From Mauremys mutica (taxonomy: Eukaryota; Chordata; Testudines; Geoemydidae): a stretch of 64,000 bases of DNA. A program made the position numbers and the translations under genes. The notes beneath the pieces are model-generated. The model ran no database searches. It was not told where the DNA came from and was given only the letters and a program-made list of their open reading frames with translations. Each line of letters begins with the position of its first letter. The first letter of the stretch is position 1. The stretch spans positions 10,311,553 to 10,375,552 of the forward strand of contig NC_059079.1 of the NCBI RefSeq assembly GCF_020497125.1, read 5' to 3'. Shown piece by piece: positions 11,616 through 23,461 of the stretch.

Positions 11616-11653
11616 TATCAAGTCCAATGCCTTAACCACTCGGCCATCACAGC
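11616..11653 (-). pseudogene. tRNA-Ser(UGA)-like 5' half
   Basis: Read on minus it is GCTGTGATGGCCGAGTGGTT, then AAGGCATTGGACTTGA. That matches the 5' acceptor strand, D-arm and anticodon 5' stem of vertebrate tRNA-Ser, with the UGA anticodon. The match stops after the anticodon: there is no variable arm, T-arm or 3' acceptor strand. It is a truncated tRNA copy, probably reverse-transcribed or broken, and not a working tRNA gene. Confidence 0.65.
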
Positions 11654-12401
11654 TGTTACGCGTACACAATTCCAAATACTGCCTATAACATTTACTCGAA
11701 TCCCACAGAACTCAAAGCACAATCCTCAACTGATGTAATTTCAGAACAGCTTCAGGATGCCTGCAACTGAACAGCATCAGTTGTCCTCTTCACTGATGGA
11801 GACAATCAGCTTCTTCAGTTTTTCATGGCCCACAATGGGTACTCATCTGCTAGTGATCAATATGAAGCTTGAGGTGAAGCAACACAGCATCCCTATTGTT
11901 TTGGAAGAAAGATCTGACAGAAGCCATATGCTGGTTTGGCAAGTTTTATCTTTTAAAGTCTTCATTATTTTTTCTGTCCTCACCACACTTTCCCCTATAA
12001 ATAAGTGAGCTGATGATACTACTGTGTATTTACTCCCCACCTCCAGAGCATCACTGAAGATGTTAAGTAGTAAGGCAGGGAAACAGATTCCATGAATAGG
12101 TCTGTGGATGAACTAGGCAACTACTGAAGGCGCTTTGGTTTCAGCTAGCAAGAATCTAAAACAGAGTTAGGTAATGCTAAGCAGAGATGCTAGTAGTTCA
12201 CTTTTTCCATGTTTTTGTCACAGCTGGAAAAAAAGAAGTGCAATCAAACTATAACTGAACACTAGTTACTGCTAGTATCTGAGCAGCATGTAGGAATGAT
12301 GAAGGACTCCCATCACTGAACCTAAAATACAAAGAAACTAGGGTGGTGTATATTTTGGTTGCTCTTTAGAAATTCTTCATTGGTATTTGTTCAGACTAGA
12401 C

Positions 12402-12711
12402 CAGGGGTCAGACTAGATCAGGAGTAGTGTGCCAAGTCTACATTTATTCACTCTGATTTAAAGTTTCGCGTGCCAGTAATATATGTTAACGTTTTTAGAA
12501 GGTCTCTTTCTATAAGTCTATCATATAAAACTAAACTATTGTTGTATGTAAAGTAAATAAGGTTTTTAAAATGCTTAAGAAGCTTCATTTAAAATTAACT
12601 TAAAATGCAGAGCCCCCCGGACCAGTGGCCAAGACCCGGGCAGTGTGAGTGCCCTCGAAAATCAGCTCGTGTGCTGCCTCTGGCACGTGTGCCATAGGTT
12701 GCCTACCCCTG
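12402..12711. mobile_element. hAT-type MITE (310 bp)
   Basis: Ends CAGGGGTCAG and GGTTGCCTACCCCTG are imperfect inverted repeats. The 8-bp flanks GACTAGAC (12394-12401) and GCCTAGAC (12712-12719) match at 7 of 8, the hAT duplication length. The inner part near the right end reads GGCACGTGTGCCATAGGTTG, common to reptile hAT elements. Confidence 0.75.
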
Positions 12712-13658
12712 GCCTAGACATAGGTCACAGAATGGCTAGGATTTTGTTTTTAAAAAAGGGTCATAAAATTTAAACACCATGGCTAGCATTAACAGAACAC
12801 TTATTCTTGTGACAAGTTACCTGCTTACATGTCAACTAGCCAAAAAACCAGCAGGCTAGAGCCTCTGCTCCACCCAGAAGAGGAAACTCCATTTACTGAA
12901 TTAAGATTCTAATACTCATATAAAATGCTTCAGATATACAGATGAACATACCACAGAGTACTTGTGGGTAATAAAAGCGAGAATGCTCAAAACACAGCAA
13001 TTTTGGCGATAACTTATGTGTCAGAATGTCACTTTTGTTCTTAACTAATAAAGACTGAGATACATGTCAATTTAGGTAAGGAACATTACAGGGATACTGT
13101 AATTATCCAAGTACAAATATTATAAACCCAGGAAACGCGGATAAGGTTAAACCTAAAGAATTCCAAACATACACATTAATGGTATGGAAATGTACAGTTA
13201 AGGCAACTGAATGATGGTATGGCACAGCTACTGCATGGCCCGGCTATTATGACCTAAGACATGGATATTTTTGTCCCAATTAACCAATCTAAAATTCTCC
13301 CCCTCCCCCCATTATGATGTCACTACAGGGCAGAGCTACTTTGTTTTGTTGTGTGAAAGGTGTAGTTTGGCGAGAGGTAATGATGGAACACTGGCATCCC
13401 TGGGACACAAAATTAAGGCTATGGTGTACGGTCTGTGGTGTACAGTAGAGGTTAAGTGCGTCTGTGAGTGGAGAAGTAGATGGCATATACTGTTAGACTA
13501 TCTTCTTTTTGAATACTTTGCTTACGAGTTGTCACCCTTAGAACACCAAAGTTGTGTTCTAAGGGTGAGATTTTCAAAACCATTCAAGTGCTGGCCTAAC
13601 TCCCCTCCTATGGAAATCAGTGACTTAACCATTGACTTCCATCAGAGAAGACTTAGGG

Positions 13659-13990
13659 CAGGGTTCGGCAGCCTTTGGCATGCAGCCTGTCAGTGAAATC
13701 CACTGGCAGGCCAGGACCCTTTGTTTACCTGCAGCGTCCGCAGGTGCAGCCAATCGCAGTTCCCACTGGCCACAGTTCACCATTCCCACTAATCAGGGGT
13801 GTGGGAAGCAGTGTGGGTCAAGGGATGTGCTGGCCACCGCTTCCCACAGCCCCCATTGGCCTGGAATGGGGAACTGCAGCCAGTGGGAGCTGTGATTGGC
13901 CAAATCTGTGGATGCTGCAGGTAAACAAACCGTCCTGGCCTGTCAACAGATTTCCCTGACAGGCCGCGTGCCAAAGGTTGCCGATCCCCG
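13659..13990. mobile_element. Palindromic hAT MITE (332 bp)
   Basis: Long inverted halves: CAGGGTTCGGCAGCCTTTGG faces CCAAAGGTTGCCGATCCCC, with paired inner motifs (GGCAGGCCAGGACC...TTTGTTTACCTGCAG and CTGCAGGTAAACAAACCGTC). The 8-bp flanks ACTTAGGG (13651-13658) and AGTTAGGG (13991-13998) match at 7 of 8. The DNA can fold into one near full-length hairpin. Confidence 0.8.
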
Positions 13991-15359
13991 AGTTAGGGTA
14001 ATTCCAAAATATTTTGAAAAATTCCACCCTCCATGCTTATTACATGCCACACTCACCAGCAAATACAGAGTCCACAGTTCTCTTCATCTCTGGAATCCCC
14101 CTGCCTCAGAATAGCAGCCCATGGTAGTCTATGTACAATGAATTTCCCAATTGCCCCATGGTTACATCATTATAGGGGAAGTTTGGCATACCCACAGGTG
14201 CTCTTGCTAACAAAACTCTATGCACAGATGTGACACTCATGGAGAAGGATGAAGAAAAATGTGAGTGGGCCAAGGAGGATCAGAACAGAGGTAAGAAAGA
14301 TGGGAAAAGTGAACTGGAGAGATAGAACGGCAGTTTTCCTACTCCAGGGTATAGCGCCCTCTCCATTAACCAGCAGGGAAAAGCACTTTTGTCAATCTGC
14401 ATAATAATTTAAGATTAAATTTTGAATCTGAAATGGACAGAAGTAAGCCTCCCTACTGGCTGCATGAAGAGTACTGCCCTCACCCCAGTGTCAATTTTTT
14501 TGGCCTTTATTCTTTAAGACTGAAAGTTTAGCATTAAACAGAGGCTGGCACACAGAAATCTCCTTAAGAAAAATCCAGTTAACTGGCCTCTTTAAAAATG
14601 GCTCTCAGTGGCACATAAAATTAAGCTGCATTCAAGGAAGGTATGTGTGCAGAGACCACTCTTTCATGTGGTCACACTATCACTAAGGACTCCATTAGTG
14701 AGGCATTCACTTTCATTTTTCTCTCACCCCACAAAATTAACTTTGTTAGTACCCGAGGTGTTATCTAAACTAGAAAGAGAGGTGGGCTTTTTTAAAAGTC
14801 AGGGACCTAGCACCCTTTGAAACACCACTTACTGCCTAGTGTAAAATGCAGATTAACACCTTTAAAATCAAGTTTGCTAGCGAGAGGGGTGTCAGCTAGC
14901 TAACAATTTAAAAATTGTTAAATTGTATCTACACTAGATGGTAAATTATGCTTCAAATGGTTAGGTGCATGCATATTTAAAAAAATACATATAAACAGAT
15001 CCAGGGAAGCTACTCATCACAACAAACAAATGTCATGCCCCACCATTAGATGGGCCACTTACTTCCATCTTGTTTAGCTACTCCCACTGAATTATTCTGC
15101 CTCTACCTCCTTCTTGACTTGTTGAATTCGCAGCATATTTAAACACAAAATAATTCTCCCCCTCCCCTCTCCCTGCTTAAAATTAGGTAAGTGCCTTGCT
15201 CACTTAGGACCTAAAGCACATGGGTGCTAGGTCACATACTCCCCAGACTGGTTTCCCTCCTGCTTGACAGAACTAGTTTTTAGTGTGTCATTGGCAAACT
15301 GGGAAATTAAAGCCAGAACTTTATTAGAAACTTGCCAGCTCAGCAACGTTGGTCAAGTA

Positions 15360-15486
15360 TCAGAGGGGTAGCCGTGTTAGTCTGGTTCTGTAGAAGCAGC
15401 AAAGAATCCTGTGGCACCTTATAGACTAACAGACGTTTTGCAGCATGAGCTTTCGTGGGTGAATACCCACTTCTTCGGATGCAAGC
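15360..15486 (-). mobile_element. Penelope-like element terminal fragment
   Basis: It reads TCAGAGGGGTAGCCGTGTTA (left inverted piece), then GCAGCAAAGAATCCTGTGGC, ACCTTATAGACTAACAGACG and GAGCTTTCGTGGGTGAATAC. The reverse complement is the 3' tail that ends ...CACAGGACTCTTTGTTGC in the other copies here (52613-52735, 54624-54744, 55070-55144). Possible short GTCAAG duplication at both sides. Confidence 0.65.
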
Positions 15487-16612
15487 AGTCAAGGGAGTGA
15501 TTTTTGGGCAACATTTTTATACCTGCAAAATCCCTACTGTAGAAGCACTTACAACTGCATAAAGGTGCCTTTGCCCATATAACCTCTTTCATATAGAAAA
15601 CTGATATAAGTTATATTACCAAAAGCACTTTTTTTTTTCAGTCTAAGTCTGTATCTACGCTAAGAGAGTTTACTGGTAAAGCTATATCAGCAAATGTTTC
15701 TAGTTTAGACCTAGCCATATATTTTTAATCCTGCAAATATTAAATAATGGCAGCACAGTATAATAGATAAGGCTTACAAGATATTGACTTGGATCTCCCC
15801 GCAACACCAGCCCTCTACCGTTAAAATGTCCCATCACAACCTCTCTCCTTCCCCCAACCTGAACCCTGTACTGCTTGGAGACCCTTTAAGCTACACACCC
15901 CAAACATCCATTGCTTATATTCCTCTTAACTCACAGCCACTTTTCCTCCCCGGAAATGTTAAAAGTGCTAACATCACCCCTGCACTGTTCAGGGACCCAG
16001 CCCCTAGTATCCTCCCCATATGCACTCCAGTACTGTTAATCACGTTCTCACCCCCAGGCTCCGATTCGCTCCTCCAAGGCACTTCTCTTCCCCTTCCCCC
16101 TAACAAGGTCTGCACTCCCTTACATGCATCCTGCCAATCTTGTATCCTTTCCCCGGGGCACTTTTTCCTCTCGTTTGCCCTCAAATATCCATCTCACCAG
16201 GAGAAAAAGCTGAGGGGAACAAGCAAAACACAACTTTGCTAAAAGCAAAGGAAGAGGGCCCCCTTCCCGCCTGGAGTCCCCCAGAGCTCCCCCCGGAGCA
16301 GCAAGCAGCATTTCTAACTCCATTAATTCAAAAGTCAAAGTCAGAATCCCACCGGTCATGATCACCGGCTGTGACTTATAGTCCAGCTTCTGGATTCTGG
16401 ACTCCCGCTAGCCACCCGCAACACGTGTGATCGTTATGGGTTAAAACGTCAGCCCTAAATGCATCCCAAGGTGCACACAAACCCCCAGCTCAGCCACGCC
16501 CCAGCATCTCCTCGCGCGGCGCGGCACGGCCCCCGCCCCCCGGTTCCCCCCGGCAGCTCCCCCGATGCCGGAGACCCGCGCCGTCTCCAGCAGGCTCCCG
16601 CCCCCCCCTCAC

Positions 16613-16806
16613 CTGTACTGCTTGGGGTCACTGGGGGACTTGACCACGTCCGGGTCCCCCAAGTTGGGCTTCGCCCCGCGGTCCCCTCCGTCCTCCTCAG
16701 ACTCCTCCTGCAACAGGCGGCCCTGGGCGTCCCGGCCGCCCTCCCCGACCTGCTGCCCCGAAGGCAGGTCCGGGCAGCTGCACGAGGCCTTGTTCCTGCC
16801 GGGCAT
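16613..16806 (-). CDS. NRDC: Nardilysin, coding exon 1 (residues 1-64 plus 2 nt)
   Basis: This is the first coding exon of nardilysin, an M16-family zinc endopeptidase that cleaves at dibasic sites and promotes ectodomain shedding. The start ATG (16806-16804) opens MPGRNK, the conserved start of the common vertebrate form. The exon closes with the family-typical PSDPKQY, then AG|GTGAGG as donor. Two leftover bases join A from exon 2 to make Arg65. The same frame stays open upstream to an ATG at 17013, which would add 69 Arg/Ala/Gly-rich residues. Mammals also have N-terminally extended forms, but the extra residues here do not look like theirs, so I prefer the internal start. The exon lies in the CpG island. 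Confidence 0.93.
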
Positions 16807-17530
16807 GGCGGGGGCGCGCCGAGGCCGCTGGCGGGGCGGGGGCGGGCTCGGGGCGGCTCGCACGGGGCGGCTGTGGCCGGCGCCTCGGAAGGCCTGGTCC
16901 GCACCAACTCTCGTTCCCGGCCTCCTCCGCGCTAGGGCGCCCAGGGCCCTCCACATCCACCGGCCTCGCCCCGAGCTCCGCCCCTCCCCGGCACCAGGCC
17001 TCACTCCCACCACCAGCGGCCGCTGCAGCTAAAGCGATTCTCACGGAGGCCTCCCCCCTTCCAGCCAATCAGCACCCGACTTCGAGATCACATGGCCAGG
17101 ACGAGCCAATCGTAGCCCCAGCCAGGCCAGCTCGCCTCTGATTGGCAGAAAGGACGTCTGTGGCGTAAGGACGGGGTAAACCATAGTGAGCCGGAAAGGG
17201 GCAAAGCGCGGAATCCAGCCAGCGGCGGAAAAGGGAGCAGGATAGAGCTGGGTGTCAGGCTCCCTGCGGGAATTAGCGCGGCTTGTCCCCGCCGCCGCCT
17301 CCTTTCAGGGCTCGGTCTGATTACTTAAGCCGATCTCCCCGGTCGTGCGTTGGATGCTTCCAACAGCCGGTTTGGAGACGGTGCTTCTCTTCCCATTGGT
17401 TCTGTGAAACGTCGCTCACTTCTAGCTGGACCAATCAGCTGGCGAGGAAGACCCCACCCTGGCTAGTGTGAGAGATGGTGGGCGTATGGAAGTGCACAGT
17501 CCGGAGATCCCGCCCTGCCTCTCCCGGGGT

Positions 17531-17605
17531 CACGTGGGGAGCCTCCCGGCAGGATCCTGCCAACGCCGGCCTGTGGGTGGGGCTAGAGGCAGCACAGACC
17601 ACGTG
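17531..17605. promoter_or_regulatory. Paired CACGTG E-boxes
   Basis: Two palindromic CACGTG sites (17531-17536, context GGTCACGTGGGG; 17600-17605, context ACCACGTGGA) lie 64 bp apart in the CpG island. Such sites bind USF or MiT/TFE-type bHLH-zip factors. The first, with GTCACGTG, resembles a lysosomal-network (CLEAR) core. Function is inferred from the motif only. Confidence 0.4.
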
Positions 17606-18308
17606 GATGCGGCGGGGCGGGAGGTCTAAGGTTGCCTGAACTTCCTATTTGCATCCTTGCCCTGAGGCCCCGCCCCTGCCCCGCCCCTTCTCTGAGGCCA
17701 CGCCCCCGCCCCCTCCCTTGTTGACTCAGCTCATTTTCCCTGGGCTGGGGCAGGGCCTTGGGTTTTTCTGCCTTATTCCGCCGGAAGATGGACCCCGAAG
17801 CACGTGCTCCCTGGAGCTCATTCTCTCCCTGGCACATGCCTACAGCTGTGCATTTAGGACTCTGCATCCAGCGTGGCAAAGTCATTGCACAGCTACCAAA
17901 CCTATTGAGCACCTTGAGGCAGTTCTCCCTACGCCTCAGCTTTCAGTAGAGATGGTCTGGAAACAGACCCCACACCCCCATCCCTAAACTTGGTAGCTAC
18001 TTCTAGGGATCTACTAGTTTGCACCAAGGCTGGTCAGGCATGAACAGGACAGTGCCCTTAAAAGTGAGATCCCTGCTCTGTGCAGGGACTGCAGTTCAGA
18101 GCTCCCCTGCCCCTGGAAGCATGGGCTGATGACCAGGAAAATGGCTTGTGAGCCTTGGCCACCCAGGCCCTCTCAGAAAGGAAACAGGGTGGTACTTTCT
18201 CTCTCTCTCTCTGGCTTCCCAAAGACCTAGAACTCTGCTTTTTGTGGGCTATGCAAGAATATTGACTTTTTGTTTGGACTACTTTAACCCTTCTGTAATG
18301 GGGCAGAG

Positions 18309-18629
18309 CATAGGCACCTGCTTTTTCGTTTGCTGGGGGCGCTCAGCCCCAGGCCCTGCCCCCACTCCACCCCTTTCCCCAAGCTCCCACCTCTGTCCCT
18401 TCCCATCCCCACCTCTTCCCTCCCCCAAGTGCACCCCGTCCCCGCTCTTCTCCCTCCCTCCCAGCACTTCCTGCACGCCAGGGGACAGCTGGTGGCAGCA
18501 GGCGGGAGGGAGGAGGAGGAGGAACTGATCAGTAGAGGGAAGCTGGTTGCCAGTGGGTGCTAAGCACCCATATTTTTTTTTTTCTGTGGGTGCTCCAGCC
18601 TTGCAGCACTCACGGAGTTGGCACCTGTG
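18309..18629. mobile_element. GC-rich hAT MITE with perfect 8-bp duplication
   Basis: Ends CATAGGCACCTGC and GAGTTGGCACCTGTG are inverted (CATAGGCACC/CACAGGTGCC). GGGCAGAG flanks it exactly at 18301-18308 and 18630-18637. The interior is pyrimidine-rich, then purine-rich, with GTGGGTGCTAAGCACCCATA near the right end. It has no coding capacity. Confidence 0.82.
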
Positions 18630-20307
18630 GGGCAGAGGCCCTGAACAGCACAGCCAGAAGGCCATGCCCACCCTCTCGCCAAGGGGATGCTAAAGAGACA
18701 TAACCTACTATGGGGAGAGAGGGTGGTTCAGCCTCTGTGCCCAGGCAATCCATGGCCTCTCTCAGTACTGTCACCTTGGGCAACTGATGAGGTGGACACT
18801 TGTCCGGTGAATGCTGGTGTGAGACCATCACGTGCTTTCATACTGGCCAATGAATAGCTGCCAACTACAGTTGTACTGACCTTTACCAGAAAGTAGGTCA
18901 CAGCATGACACCCTACAGTGGTGGCTGGTGCCCAGATTAACTGAGGCTGAATGTCACAAGCTGCCTCCTCCCATTCAGGTGGGTCATAATGAGGACCCTG
19001 CTAAGAGTGAGAGGATAAAGAAAGTGGGTGGGCAAATGGGAAAGAAAGAGGCATCTCTTCCCTCTGCCTCCCCATCTTTACCAGGAAAATGGACACTTCA
19101 CTCAAATGGTAGGATGGGAGAAAACAGTATTTTCCTCTCTAAACCTGTCACTGTGCTCTACTAGTCCCCTCTGTCCCAGCTGTCTAGCTTTCCCCTACCA
19201 TCTCCCACCAACCCTGCCACACACACCACCACTTCACCCACATCTTCAGGCACCAATTGATTCCATTCTTCCCTGCATTCAGCCTATCCCCCTCTCAGCT
19301 CAGAACCTCTCTAGCTCCCTCATCTCCTTCCAGTCCAACCCTCACTAGTTCAGAAATGCATCTCCTGGCCCCTGCACAGCCACCCTCCCCAGTATGAGAC
19401 CCTCTTCTTCCTTTAACTTCACAGCTGAGCACCACCACCCTCAGCTCTGAACCCTTTCATCAAGATATTTTTTTGTTACTAGTTAAGTTATCCTAAAACC
19501 TGCCTGTCACCACTGAAATGTTATACCTGCTACCCTGTTAATGCTTGCTTTGCCATTCAGCCTACAACATCTCCTTCCTCACAGTGGTTCCTAATGATAA
19601 CTGCAGCCCAGGGAACATTATCTGGCAGAAAAGGCACAAGCAGCTCAGTTTAATTCAGAAAAAGACCACCTCTTCCCTGATAGATGACTCCATCCTTACT
19701 ATTTGTTGAGATAAATAACATAGCTCACACTCAAGCAATCTCTGGCCACGTTCAGAGACTAAATAATGTCTTTTTATTTTGTTAGCTTCATAAATATAGA
19801 TACAATATGTACACTCCTAGCACTGCACAAATTGCATGTTCACCACCAGATTAAAAATACCCCACAAAAGAGAGCATTTATTTTAGAGAGAGGACTTTTG
19901 AGAGCAAGAATTAGCAGTATCCAAACACACACTATAGCAAGGCTTTGATTCACTAGCACAATAGATATAGAAGCTATATTAAGTCTAGTTGGTTTTCCAT
20001 GCCAGAAAATTACTAGCCTTTGTATTAAAAGCATTTGAGGTATGACAGAAGGACACATTTTCAAAGGCAGCTGGAGGCCCTAAATCGTGCTAGTTACAAT
20101 GCAGTGGACAGATCCCTGCACAGCACCCCACCGACTTCAGTGGGGGTCTCACACAGATGCCACACCCACTTGCACAGAATAACTTGCACAACTCTGGCCT
20201 AAATTTGCAATTTTGTGTGCAAAAAAAAAATAGGCTAATTTGACATCACTGATTTGTATGTACAAATGCCATTTGTACTCTCAAATTTGAGTCTGTGTGC
20301 ATAACAC

Positions 20308-20384
20308 TTAGTCCTGCCATGAGTGCAGGGGCCTGGACTAGATGACCTTTCATGGTCCCTTCAAGTCCTATGGTCCTATGATAA
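20308..20384 (+). mobile_element. CR1 LINE 3'-end fragment
   Basis: It reads TTAGTCCTGCCATGAGTGCA, then GGGGCCTGGACTAGATGACC, then TTCAAGTCCTATGGTCCTATGA. This is the conserved 3' UTR of CR1 elements; the last bases are the degenerate terminal octamer. Confidence 0.75.
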
Positions 20385-21079
20385 AGAATTATATGAGCAA
20401 ATAGACATTTGGCCTAGAAAGTTTGAGAGATCTGTGAAAGTAGCCCACCACATGTTTGTGTATATATACACATGCTACAAATCTGGCCACTACATATATA
20501 TCCACACAGAATTGTACTCATATAGATATAATAACCTTAGTGCCAGAAATGTTGAATGTTTAAAGGTATGCTATATCTAAATTGTAAAAATTGCATCCCA
20601 GAAAGAAGCAGGCCATGGGATGTTGATATTTCAGATTTTCAGGATCTCAGTCATCTGTTGTTCACTGTCGCCATTTTTAAGCCTTCATTATTTTTATGAA
20701 TTCCTTCTTCTCTGAAGTTTTTTTGACTTTATATTTAAGTCTGAAACTAGAAGAAATAATGTCATCATAAGTGCAACCTTTTAGCACAAATTTTTAAAAA
20801 AGCCAAGAACAATGTGAAAACAAGAAATACATGTAACATATAAACCAGGCTGGGGATTGTAACTGTGGTGTTATACACATTACAGGCCCTCCTGCTGCTG
20901 GATTTTTCCATTTAATTTTAGGGTTGCATACAGCTTGATATCTTTCCCTCCACAGAGTTGTTCAGTCAGCTGACCAAATTGAAAGGAGAAGTTCTCATTT
21001 GCAAGGCAGAACAGCTATGCTGATCAAGATTAAAAGGAGGAACATCTTAGCTTTTAAGATCCATGTTGATCATTTTAGC

Positions 21080-21741
21080 TGAACTGTATGCATGCAGTTG
21101 TTTGCAGATCTGGTTGCCTCATCTCAAAAAAGATATATTGGAATTGGAAAAGGTACAGGAAAGGGCAACAAAAATGACTAGGGGTAGGGAACAGCTTCCA
21201 TATGAGGAGAGATTAATACGACTGGGATTTTTCAGCTTGGAAAAGAGACAACTAAGTGGGGATATGATAGAGATCTATAAAATCATGAATGGTGTGGCAA
21301 AAGTAAATAAGGAAGTGTTATTTACTCTCTCTCATTATACAAGAACTAGGGGTCACCAAATGAAATGAATAGGCAGCAGGTTTAAAACAAACAAAAGGAA
21401 GTATTTTTTCACACAATGCACAGTCAACCTGTGGAACTCTTTGCCAGAGGATGTTGTGAAGGCCAAGACTATAACAGGGTTAAAAAAAAAACTAGCTAAG
21501 TTCATGGAAGATAGGTCCATCAATGGCTGTTAGCCAAGATGTGCAGGGATGAAAAAACATACTCTGAAGTGTCCCTAGCCTCTGTTTGCCAGAATCTGGG
21601 AATGGGTGACAGGGGATGGATCACTTGATGATTACCTGTTCTGTTCATTCCCTCTGGGGCACCTGGCACTGGCCACTGTCTGAAGACAGGATACTGGGCT
21701 AGATGGACCTTTGGCCTGTCCCAGTATGGCTGTTCTTATAT
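21080..21741 (+). mobile_element. CR1 LINE, 5'-truncated 3' end
   Basis: The frame at 21083-21365 encodes the C-terminal part of a CR1 ORF2 (LPHLKKDILELEKVQERATK, then RLGFFSLEKRQLSGDM, then TRTRGHQMK). The CR1 3' UTR follows, ending CAGTATGGCTGTTCTTAT. It lacks the endonuclease and catalytic RT motifs, as usual for 5'-truncated copies. It is broken by stops after 21365. Confidence 0.88.
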
Positions 21742-22639
21742 CTGTGTCTGATGGTTAAATAGACTTGTCATTCCATAAAACCAAACATGCACATATGTCA
21801 GCCTTTGGTGTTTCTCCTCCATGTTTCTAACATTATTTAATCAATCACTGTAGAATCAGAACCATTCTGATAATTTAATAGTCACAAGAGTGCTGGTTCC
21901 TGTTCTGACTGCAACCAAACTCCTACTGATTTCAGTGGGAGCAGGATTGGGCCCATTACCTAGAAAGCATATTTAAGTTTTATTTAGTTAGAAGCTCTTG
22001 CTAGGTAAAATTGGAGATGGTCCCAAACCAAAAACTATCATGCTGGTTTCCAATGGAAATTGATGCATTAGATATTGCTGGCTGCAGTAACTCCCTCCAG
22101 TGCATAGGGCAACTCAAAAGGGAACAGGGAAGGACTGTACAGGCATGAAAGTGGGATCCAATAGCAGCATGGTTCCAAATGAATCCATTTTGCATGGGGA
22201 CTTTGAAAGCCATGCAAAAGGGATGATCGCTTTTTGGGACGACCTGGACTTTGCCCAGTTTTCTGCTGACTTCTAAGAGTGCCACGCCCTCTTTCTTTTA
22301 GGCCTGAGTTCAAGCACCTCCTCATGAGGGGTAGGTATGTCAGAAGCTCTGTGACATTTCCCTTGGGCTTAAAATCTAGTTTTGGGTGCATGTGTTATCC
22401 TTCCACAGGTTTCCTTGCGGGAGGATTGGTTAAGTTGTATAAAGCATTGTACTATTTGTCCCTTTGAAGTTTGCCTATAAATCTATATTTAATTATGCTA
22501 GAGAAAAGTAATTTTTCTAATAAAAAAACAAAATTAATTAATCTTTCCCTTTAATAACCAAAGCGGCCACAAATATATCATAGGAGTGAACCTTGACTAC
22601 TAGCTCAGGACTCAGGACTTTTTGCAGGTAGATTTTACT

Positions 22640-22765
22640 ACTTAGCTTGTAAGCTCTTTGAGGCAGGAACTGTCTTTTTGTTCTGTATCTGTACAGCTCC
22701 AAGCACAATGGGGTTGTGGTCCATGACTGGGGTTCCTAGGTGCTACGGCAAAATAAATAATAAAT
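22640..22765 (+). repeat. SINE/LINE-tail repeat (MIR- or L2/CR1-related)
   Basis: It reads TTGTAAGCTCTTTGAGGCAG, then GTACAGCTCCAAGCACAATG, then AATAAATAATAAATAAAAG. It shares the layout and wording of the repeat at 28222-28340, with an A-rich AATAAA tail. The resemblance to the MIR/L2 tail suggests an old retroposon. Confidence 0.6.
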
Positions 22766-23461
22766 AAAAGTAGATATTACAGTTGTTCTGGTAGATCACT
22801 TATTTTAAGAACAACAAGATGACAGACTGGTTACAAACACTCACATGTTGGTTCCTAATAATTTGGTCTGAGATAGTGGCATTCCAGGTTAAACGTGCTA
22901 CGCTTGGCCCTGCATGAGTCTAGAATTAGGGAAGTGCAAAAGTGGCTTAAAGCCACTTTTACCCTCTCCCTGCTTGGACTCTGATTCTTATGCTAAACCT
23001 CTGAAGAGGCATGGCACAAAATTCAACTCCCAACTCTCTTGATTTTCTTGGTGGCCCCAGTGTATTAAATAGAAACGGGTCCTTTCTTGCTACCCAGTCC
23101 TGCTGCATCAAACAAAACAGCAGAGTTTTACATCAAGGAGCATGGCCATCTCCTACCTGAAGTCTTGAGATGTTCTGGGTTTTTTGGATGTAAAGACAGG
23201 ATTTACTTTCCTATTTTGTTGGGGGAGTCTGGGTTTCTTCTTTTCTTTTTAAAAATCTTTTCCTTTCTGATCTTTTTTATGTTCAATGCTCTTTATCAGT
23301 TGTTGAGCTGCGTGTTGGTATAGAGCTCTCTCCCCAGCAAAAGGGCCTATAACAACAAAGCAACATTCTCTATGGGAATAATCTAAAAATACATTTAGAA
23401 TATTATAAAATTCTTAAACTTCAATGTAATTCACCCATTAACACTAGGTGCACTTACAATA

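Larger units (their letters stand above)
9956..16612 (-). other. NRDC: NRDC intron 1
   Basis: A 6.66 kb intron. It contains a tRNA-Ser-like fragment (11616-11653), two hAT MITEs (12402-12711, 13659-13990) and a Penelope-type terminal piece (15360-15486). I recognise nothing in 9956-11615, 14000-15350 or 15490-16450. Confidence 0.7.
16480..17720 (-). promoter_or_regulatory. NRDC: CpG-island promoter of NRDC
   Basis: This block is GC-rich and dense in CpG, unlike the AT-rich flanks. It spans NRDC exon 1 and about 0.9 kb upstream. No TATA box is visible. CCAAT boxes occur at 17065-17069 and 17106-17110 on plus, and inverted (ATTGG) at 17141-17145 and 17395-17399, with another CCAAT at 17431-17435. 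E-boxes CACGTG lie at 17531-17536 and 17600-17605. This fits a broad housekeeping promoter driving NRDC leftward. The spread of CCAAT boxes in both directions would also allow divergent transcription to the right, but no coding exon is visible there. Confidence 0.75.
17721..23461. other. Intergenic space between NRDC promoter and RAB3B
   Basis: About 5.7 kb. It contains a GC-rich hAT MITE (18309-18629), CR1 3' fragments (20308-20384, 21080-21741) and a SINE-like tail (22640-22765). Parts may be transcribed as an extended RAB3B 3' UTR. No protein-coding exon was seen. Confidence 0.6.

Noticed and set aside
13271..13696. 141-codon plus frame
   Set aside because: It overlaps the start of a hAT MITE, has no domain, and shows no splice or conservation clue.
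15784..16242. 152-codon plus frame, Ser/Pro/Leu-rich
   Set aside because: Composition-driven C-rich intron sequence; no family resemblance.
1..16806. The microRNA mir-761 that lies in an intron of mammalian NRDC
   Set aside because: No matching hairpin was seen in the introns covered here; it may lie in later introns outside the window or be absent.
16455..17068. Several overlapping 120-158 codon frames on both strands around NRDC exon 1
   Set aside because: CpG-island shadows. Only the frame containing MPGRNK...KQY continues correctly into exon 2.
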